Assembly: GCA_947305045.1 (NCBI GenBank)
Contig: CAMZCW010000085.1
Span: forward strand, 1-8,989
DNA from: an uncultured Bacteroidales bacterium
GTDB lineage: Bacteria; Bacteroidota; Bacteroidia; Bacteroidales; UBA932
Direction of reading: 5' to 3'
Length of the DNA: 8,989 nt
The notes beneath the pieces are model-generated. The model was not told where the DNA came from. It ran no database searches and saw nothing but the letters and a program-made list of their open reading frames with translations. Below, piece after piece: positions 5,161-8,989 of this stretch. How positions within the stretch are numbered: the first letter of the stretch is position 1; every line of letters starts with the position of its first letter. Made by a program: the position numbers and the translations under genes.

Positions 5161-6962
5161 ATCGGTAATGTTTTGTTACGGAGCCAGGCGGCCACCTCCG
5201 CGGGGAGGCGGGGGCTCAGGATGCGGTATACGCGTTCATTGTAGGCATTGAGCCAATTACGCTCGTCCCCGGTCAGGAGGGACAGTTCCAGGCAGGAGGT
5301 GTCGAAGTGGCACAGGGTGAGCGGCTCGAAACCCAGCCAGGACCCGAATTCGTTGTCCCCCAGGGAGCGGCACAGGAGCACGTTTTCGTGCCGGACACCG
5401 TGCATGCCTTCCCGGTAGATGCCGGGCTCGTCCGTTACCACAAACCCGGCCTGGAACGGCACGGAGTTAAAGTTCTGACGGAACTCATGCGGTCCTTCGT
5501 GCACACCCAGAAAGAAGCCCACGCCATGGCCCGTCCCATGCCCGAAGTTGCGTTTGTATCGCCACAGCGGCTCACGCGCGAGGATATCCAGGTGCGGCCC
5601 GCAGGTGCCTTTGGGAAACACGGCCATGGCCAGGTCGATATGCCCTTTGAGCACCAGCGTATAGTCTTCCCGCTCCAGCGCAGTGCAGGGGCCCAGGGGC
5701 ACGGTACGCGTAATGTCCGTAGTACCAAACAGGTACTGGCCGCCGGAGTCGCACAGGTACAGGCCGCGGGCTTCCAGCAGGGCCGACCCTTCCCGCGGGG
5801 TGGAATAGTGCGGCAGGGCCGCCGAAGGGCCATAGGCCGATATGGTCTCGAAGCTGTCTCCCCTGTATCCGGAGATTTGCGCCCGGAGGCTGCCCAGGTA
5901 GCAGGCGGCCTCCCACTCGTTCACCGTGCCGACGTGCTGCTCCACCCAATAGAGGAAACGTTCCATCACCAGGCCGTCCTCCAGATGAGCCTCCCGCATG
6001 CCTTCAATCTGCACGGCATTCTTCACGGCTTTGCGAAGCGGCACGGGCGAAGGGCATTCCACCACCTCCGGCAGCTGGTCGCCGTCGTCAATGGCGTCCC
6101 GCAGTGCCACATTGAGGCCGGAAGGGTCCACGCAAATGCGGTCTACGCCGTTTTCCCGCAGGGAAGCCAAGGTGAAGTTCACGTCGGAATAGTCACAGAT
6201 GGTGACGCCGTCTGCCGTAAGTTCCTCAAAGGTATCGGCCGTATCCTGGTCCGGGTCTGCATAAATTTCTTTGCGGACGAACCAGGAGACATCGTCCAGG
6301 GTTACCAGCAAATAGGAAATGACCAGCGGATTATAGGCGATGTCCGAGCCGCGTACGTTCAGCAGCCAGGCAATCTGATCCAGGGCGGTGAGGAGGATGG
6401 CATCGGCCCCTTGCTTTACCAGCCATTTGCGCAGCCATTGGATGCGGGACTCCCGGCTTTCACCGGTGAGGTCCTCCCCCAGCGTAATGATGGGCGTGCA
6501 AGGAATGGCGGGGCGGTCCTGCCACAGGGTACTCAACAGGTCCGGCTCCGGAACAATGATGGCCGATGGCACAGCCTCCTGCAACGCCCGGATGGCGCAG
6601 ACACTCTGGCACAAGCCATCTACGGCAATGATGGGCTCGTCCATTTCCAGCGATGCAATCCACTCAGGGATGGGCACTTGCTCCGGCACACGCATCTTGT
6701 GAAGCTCAACACCCGTTCCGGCAAGCTGCTTCACGGCCTGGATGAAGTAGCGGGTGTCTGTCCACAGGCCGGCATGGTCCCGGGTGACCACCAGGTCCCC
6801 GGCCTCTCCGGTGAAGCCGGAAAGCCATTCCACCTGTTTCCAGCGAGGAGCCGGATATTCACTGGAATGGGGATCGCTGCCGGTAAGGATGACGATATCC
6901 CAGTTATTTTCCCTCATAAGGGTGCGAAGAGCCTCTATGCGGCCATAAAAGATGTTTTCCAT
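5157..6962 (-). CDS. Xaa-Pro aminopeptidase (aminopeptidase P, peptidase family M24B)
   Basis: A 601-residue dimetal peptidase that removes an N-terminal residue when proline is in second position; no signal peptide is present, so it is cytosolic. It has the long three-domain architecture seen in eukaryotic XPNPEP1-type enzymes and many Bacteroidota, in contrast to the roughly 440-residue E. coli PepP. Domain 1 (about 1-160) contains SGFTGEAGDLVVT and WTDTRYFIQA; domain 2 (about 165-310) contains DQIAWLLNVRGSDIAYNP; the pita-bread catalytic domain covers about 315-540. The five metal ligands are all visible: D405, D416 (in TTDITRT), H479 (in GHGTGHGVG), E512 (in TDEPGIY) and E526 (in RHENVL); H488 in VHEGP is the usual extra active-site histidine. 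The ATG at 6962 is 65 bases from the divergent coiled-coil gene, with which it shares a palindromic promoter region. The esterase gene overlaps its stop codon. Confidence 0.95.
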   Translation of the reverse strand: MENIFYGRIEALRTLMRENNWDIVILTGSDPHSSEYPAPRWKQVEWLSGFTGEAGDLVVTRDHAGLWTDTRYFIQAVKQLAGTGVELHKMRVPEQVPIPEWIASLEMDEPIIAVDGLCQSVCAIRALQEAVPSAIIVPEPDLLSTLWQDRPAIPCTPIITLGEDLTGESRESRIQWLRKWLVKQGADAILLTALDQIAWLLNVRGSDIAYNPLVISYLLVTLDDVSWFVRKEIYADPDQDTADTFEELTADGVTICDYSDVNFTLASLRENGVDRICVDPSGLNVALRDAIDDGDQLPEVVECPSPVPLRKAVKNAVQIEGMREAHLEDGLVMERFLYWVEQHVGTVNEWEAACYLGSLRAQISGYRGDSFETISAYGPSAALPHYSTPREGSALLEARGLYLCDSGGQYLFGTTDITRTVPLGPCTALEREDYTLVLKGHIDLAMAVFPKGTCGPHLDILAREPLWRYKRNFGHGTGHGVGFFLGVHEGPHEFRQNFNSVPFQAGFVVTDEPGIYREGMHGVRHENVLLCRSLGDNEFGSWLGFEPLTLCHFDTSCLELSLLTGDERNWLNAYNERVYRILSPRLPAEVAAWLRNKTLPI

Positions 6963-6985
6963 ACAAGAAATCGCATGTTTTTTTC

Positions 6986-7005
6986 ACAAATATAATTATA
7001 TTTGT
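6986..7005. promoter_or_regulatory. Perfect 20-bp palindrome carrying divergent -7 boxes
   Basis: ACAAATATAATTATATTTGT is a perfect inverted repeat with no loop. Each half ends in TATATTTG, a match to the Bacteroidota -7 consensus TAnnTTTG: on the plus strand at 6997-7004 facing the coiled-coil gene (ATG at 7028), and on the minus strand at 6994-6987 facing the aminopeptidase gene (ATG at 6962). Both would give leaders of about 20 bases. I could not find a well-spaced -33 element for either side. Confidence 0.7.
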
Positions 7006-7027
7006 AGGAAATAAAAATACAACTATT

Positions 7028-7939
7028 ATGGCAGAAGATCCCCTCGAGAGAATCGCTCGCGAAGAACGCGAAAGAAAAGAGAACAAGGTTCCCCGTATCA
7101 TCATGATTATCCTGGCGCTCGTGGCGGCAGTCCTGGCCTGCATCCTGGCCTCCATGCTCTACCAGCGCAACCATCTGGTCCAGGATCTGGAATCGGAAAA
7201 GGCAGAGCTCGCCCAGCAAATGGTTGCTCTCCAGCAGGATTTTGACAGTCTGAATTCCGACTATGAGAGTATCAACCACCAGCTGGATACCTCCCGTGAA
7301 CAAGTGGCCATGCTCATTGAAAAGCTGAGCAAGACGGAAGCCACCAACCGCGCCAAAATCCGCCAGTATGAGAAAGAACTGGGGACCCTCCGTACCATCA
7401 TGAAGGGCTATATTGTCCAGATTGACTCCCTGAACACCCTGAACAAACGGCTCACGGCAGACGCCGCAGCCGCCCGCCGGGAGGCCGCAGCAAGCCGCGC
7501 CGCCAATGAGCAGCTCACCCAGCAGGTGGAAAGTTTGTCGTCCCAGGTGAGCGCCGGCAAAATCCTCAAAGCCCGCGGCATCTCCCTGCAGGCCCATTAC
7601 AGCAATAACAAAGTGGGTGACCGCCACAGCCGCGTCCGCTACATGACAGCCAACCTCTCGCTGCTGGAGAACGCCCTGGCAGACAAAGGCCCTGTCCGCA
7701 TCTATGTGCGCGTAAAGGACCCGGAGGGCATCCTGCTGAACAACACTGAGTCCACCAGCTTCACCGTTGGCGGCGAAGTCATGCAGGCCACAGCCTCCCG
7801 CGAAGTGGACTATGAAGGCAACGAAGTGGACCTGGCCATATACATCAACGACACCGGAGATTTCGTGAAGGGCGTGTACACCATGGAAGTTTACACCGAG
7901 CGAAGCCTTCTGGGCCGCGCAGAATGCATGTTAAGATAA
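7028..7939 (+). CDS. Membrane-anchored coiled-coil protein of unknown function
   Basis: A 303-residue protein that I do not recognise by name. Residues 1-21 are charged and cytoplasmic (RIAREERERKENK), 22-44 form one membrane helix (VPRIIMIILALVAAVLACILASM), and about 48-176 form a long coiled coil rich in L, E, Q and A, therefore outside the inner membrane. Residues about 180-303 look like a beta-rich globular domain, with strands such as GPVRIYVRVKDPEGILL, TSFTVGG and KGVYTMEVYTE. Proteins of this shape in Bacteroidales are often mislabelled as SMC-like because of the coiled coil; no ATPase motif is present. A periplasmic spacer or scaffold is plausible, but no function can be claimed. It is the first gene after the palindromic promoter, and hemW starts one base after its TAA, so the two are co-transcribed. 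Confidence 0.8.
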   Translation: MAEDPLERIAREERERKENKVPRIIMIILALVAAVLACILASMLYQRNHLVQDLESEKAELAQQMVALQQDFDSLNSDYESINHQLDTSREQVAMLIEKLSKTEATNRAKIRQYEKELGTLRTIMKGYIVQIDSLNTLNKRLTADAAAARREAAASRAANEQLTQQVESLSSQVSAGKILKARGISLQAHYSNNKVGDRHSRVRYMTANLSLLENALADKGPVRIYVRVKDPEGILLNNTESTSFTVGGEVMQATASREVDYEGNEVDLAIYINDTGDFVKGVYTMEVYTERSLLGRAECMLR

Positions 7940-7940
7940 T

Positions 7941-8989
7941 ATGATTTACATCCACGTCCCTTTCTGCAAAAGCTTCTGCACCTACTGTGACTTCTACTCG
8001 GAAATCCCGGGTGAGGGCATGTACGATGCCTATACCAAAGCGTTGTGCCAGGAAATCCATGACCGCGCAGCAGAAATGGACGACAACCTCAAAACCCTAT
8101 ACTTTGGGGGCGGCACACCTTCCGTGCTGCCCCTTTCGCATCTTTCCCGTATCCTCCTGGCCCTGGAAGAATGCGGCCACGGCGGTCCCTACACGGAGTT
8201 CACCATGGAGTGCAATCCGGAGGACCTGGTAGAAAAAGGCCTTCCCTACCTGGAAAGCCTGAAGTCCCTGGGTGTCAACCGCATGAGTCTGGGCATACAG
8301 TCCCTGGACAATGAGCTGCTCCGCTGGATGAACCGCCGGCACACGGCGGAGGGCGCACGCGAAGCCTTCTCCCTGGTACGCCAGGCAGGTTTTGAGAACG
8401 TGAGCATGGACCTTATCTTTGGCTTGTCCAACCTGTCGGATGCCGTGTGGGAGGCTACCATCGACGAGGCCATCGCCCTGGGACCGGAACACCTTTCCTG
8501 CTACCAGCTCACCATAGAGGGAGACAATGTGCTGGCCCAGCGGCTGGAAAACGGGGAATACGAAGAAGCCCCGGACGAGCTCTGCCGCCACCAGTATGAC
8601 CTCCTGTGCAGCAAAATGGCCGCCGCCGGCTACGTACACTATGAGATTTCCAACTTTGCCAAACCCGGCTTCGAGGCCATCCACAACGGGGGGTACTGGC
8701 AGCGTAGGCCCTACGTGGGGCTGGGACCGTCGGCACACTCGTTCAGCGGACGCGGCCGCAGCTGGAACTCTCCGGAGCTCTGCGGCTACACGCGCACCAG
8801 CGAATCCCTGAGCGTAGAAGACGAGAAAGTGGAAACCCTCATGCTGGCCCTTCGCACCGCCCGCGGCGTGGACGGAGAGTTCCTCCTGGCCAACTGCAAG
8901 GGAGAAGACATCCAGCGCCTCATCAAAGAGGGCGCGCTGGTAAAAGTGGGCCGGCGCTACCGCATCCCGGAGGACCATTTCTTTGTATC
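7941..8989 (+). CDS. hemW: Radical SAM heme chaperone HemW, 3' end cut by the window
   Basis: A cytosolic radical SAM protein related to the oxygen-independent coproporphyrinogen oxidase HemN but acting as a heme-binding chaperone. The 349 codons in the window remain open to the right edge; the family is about 375-380 residues, so roughly 25-30 are missing. The iron-sulfur cluster motif CKSFCTYC (C9, C13, C16) follows the conserved start MIYIHVPFC; GGGTP (56-60) is the SAM-binding glycine motif; ECNPED, SLGIQSL and MDLIFGL are standard family segments. HNGGYW (248-253) followed by YVGLGPSAHSF matches the HNxxYW motif of HemW implicated in heme binding, which argues for HemW and against HemN. 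The ATG at 7941 is one base after the stop of the coiled-coil gene; the conserved N-terminus begins right there, so no other start is needed. Confidence 0.95.
   Translation, partial: MIYIHVPFCKSFCTYCDFYSEIPGEGMYDAYTKALCQEIHDRAAEMDDNLKTLYFGGGTPSVLPLSHLSRILLALEECGHGGPYTEFTMECNPEDLVEKGLPYLESLKSLGVNRMSLGIQSLDNELLRWMNRRHTAEGAREAFSLVRQAGFENVSMDLIFGLSNLSDAVWEATIDEAIALGPEHLSCYQLTIEGDNVLAQRLENGEYEEAPDELCRHQYDLLCSKMAAAGYVHYEISNFAKPGFEAIHNGGYWQRRPYVGLGPSAHSFSGRGRSWNSPELCGYTRTSESLSVEDEKVETLMLALRTARGVDGEFLLANCKGEDIQRLIKEGALVKVGRRYRIPEDHFFV

Noticed and set aside
5307..6995. A 562-codon open frame on the plus strand, opposite the aminopeptidase gene
   Set aside because: The minus strand encodes a complete M24B enzyme with all metal ligands. 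The plus-strand translation has no recognisable domain and runs through the divergent promoter; it is an antisense by-product of high GC codon use.
8097..8978. A 293-codon open frame on the minus strand opposite hemW
   Set aside because: It mirrors hemW, which has all family motifs; the antisense product shows no domain and has no promoter-like sequence in front.
1..8989. CRISPR array, tRNA or rRNA genes, phage or toxin-antitoxin modules
   Set aside because: I found no regularly spaced repeats, no tRNA cloverleaf, no rRNA segments and no proteins of these kinds on either strand.

Overview
The window looks like chromosomal DNA of a Bacteroidota member, most likely a gut-type Bacteroidales. 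The grounds are TAnnTTTG-type -7 boxes, short leaders mostly without Shine-Dalgarno sequences, two DUF4252 proteins, and a sigma factor followed by a small membrane protein in the arrangement typical of that phylum. Genus cannot be read from the sequence. Most genes are GC-rich; the transposase-like gene at 1242-2192 is visibly poorer in GC.

Layout from left to right. (1) 41-1117, plus strand: pyrH (UMP kinase) and a YtxH-family membrane protein, apparently one operon, ending at a strong hairpin that can terminate from both sides. (2) 1242-2192, minus strand: a REP-associated tyrosine transposase (RAYT, Y1/HUH family) with a long C-terminal extension; its upstream flank (2217-2257) is packed with small dyads. 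(3) 2273-4042, minus strand: a four-gene operon read in the order DUF4252 protein, ECF sigma factor, small single-pass membrane protein (candidate anti-sigma), second DUF4252 protein. Every junction is a 4-nt NTGA overlap, and an ECF-like promoter lies in front of the first gene. (4) 4306-6962, minus strand: an aminopeptidase P (M24B) and, overlapping it by 4 nt, a secreted CE1-like esterase. (5) 6963-7027: a divergent promoter region built on a perfect 20-bp palindrome that carries one -7 box for each direction. (6) 7028-8989, plus strand: a membrane-anchored coiled-coil protein of unknown function, then hemW one base later; hemW runs off the right edge.

The genes are mainly housekeeping or envelope functions. 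The part most like a self-contained and poorly described system is the sigma/membrane-protein/double-DUF4252 operon, which reads like a cell-surface signalling unit controlling its own transcription. There is no gene-free stretch over 300 bases. The largest gap (4043-4305, 263 bases) holds the promoter, a hairpin and a direct repeat described below; I see nothing convincing in the rest of it (about 4163-4305).
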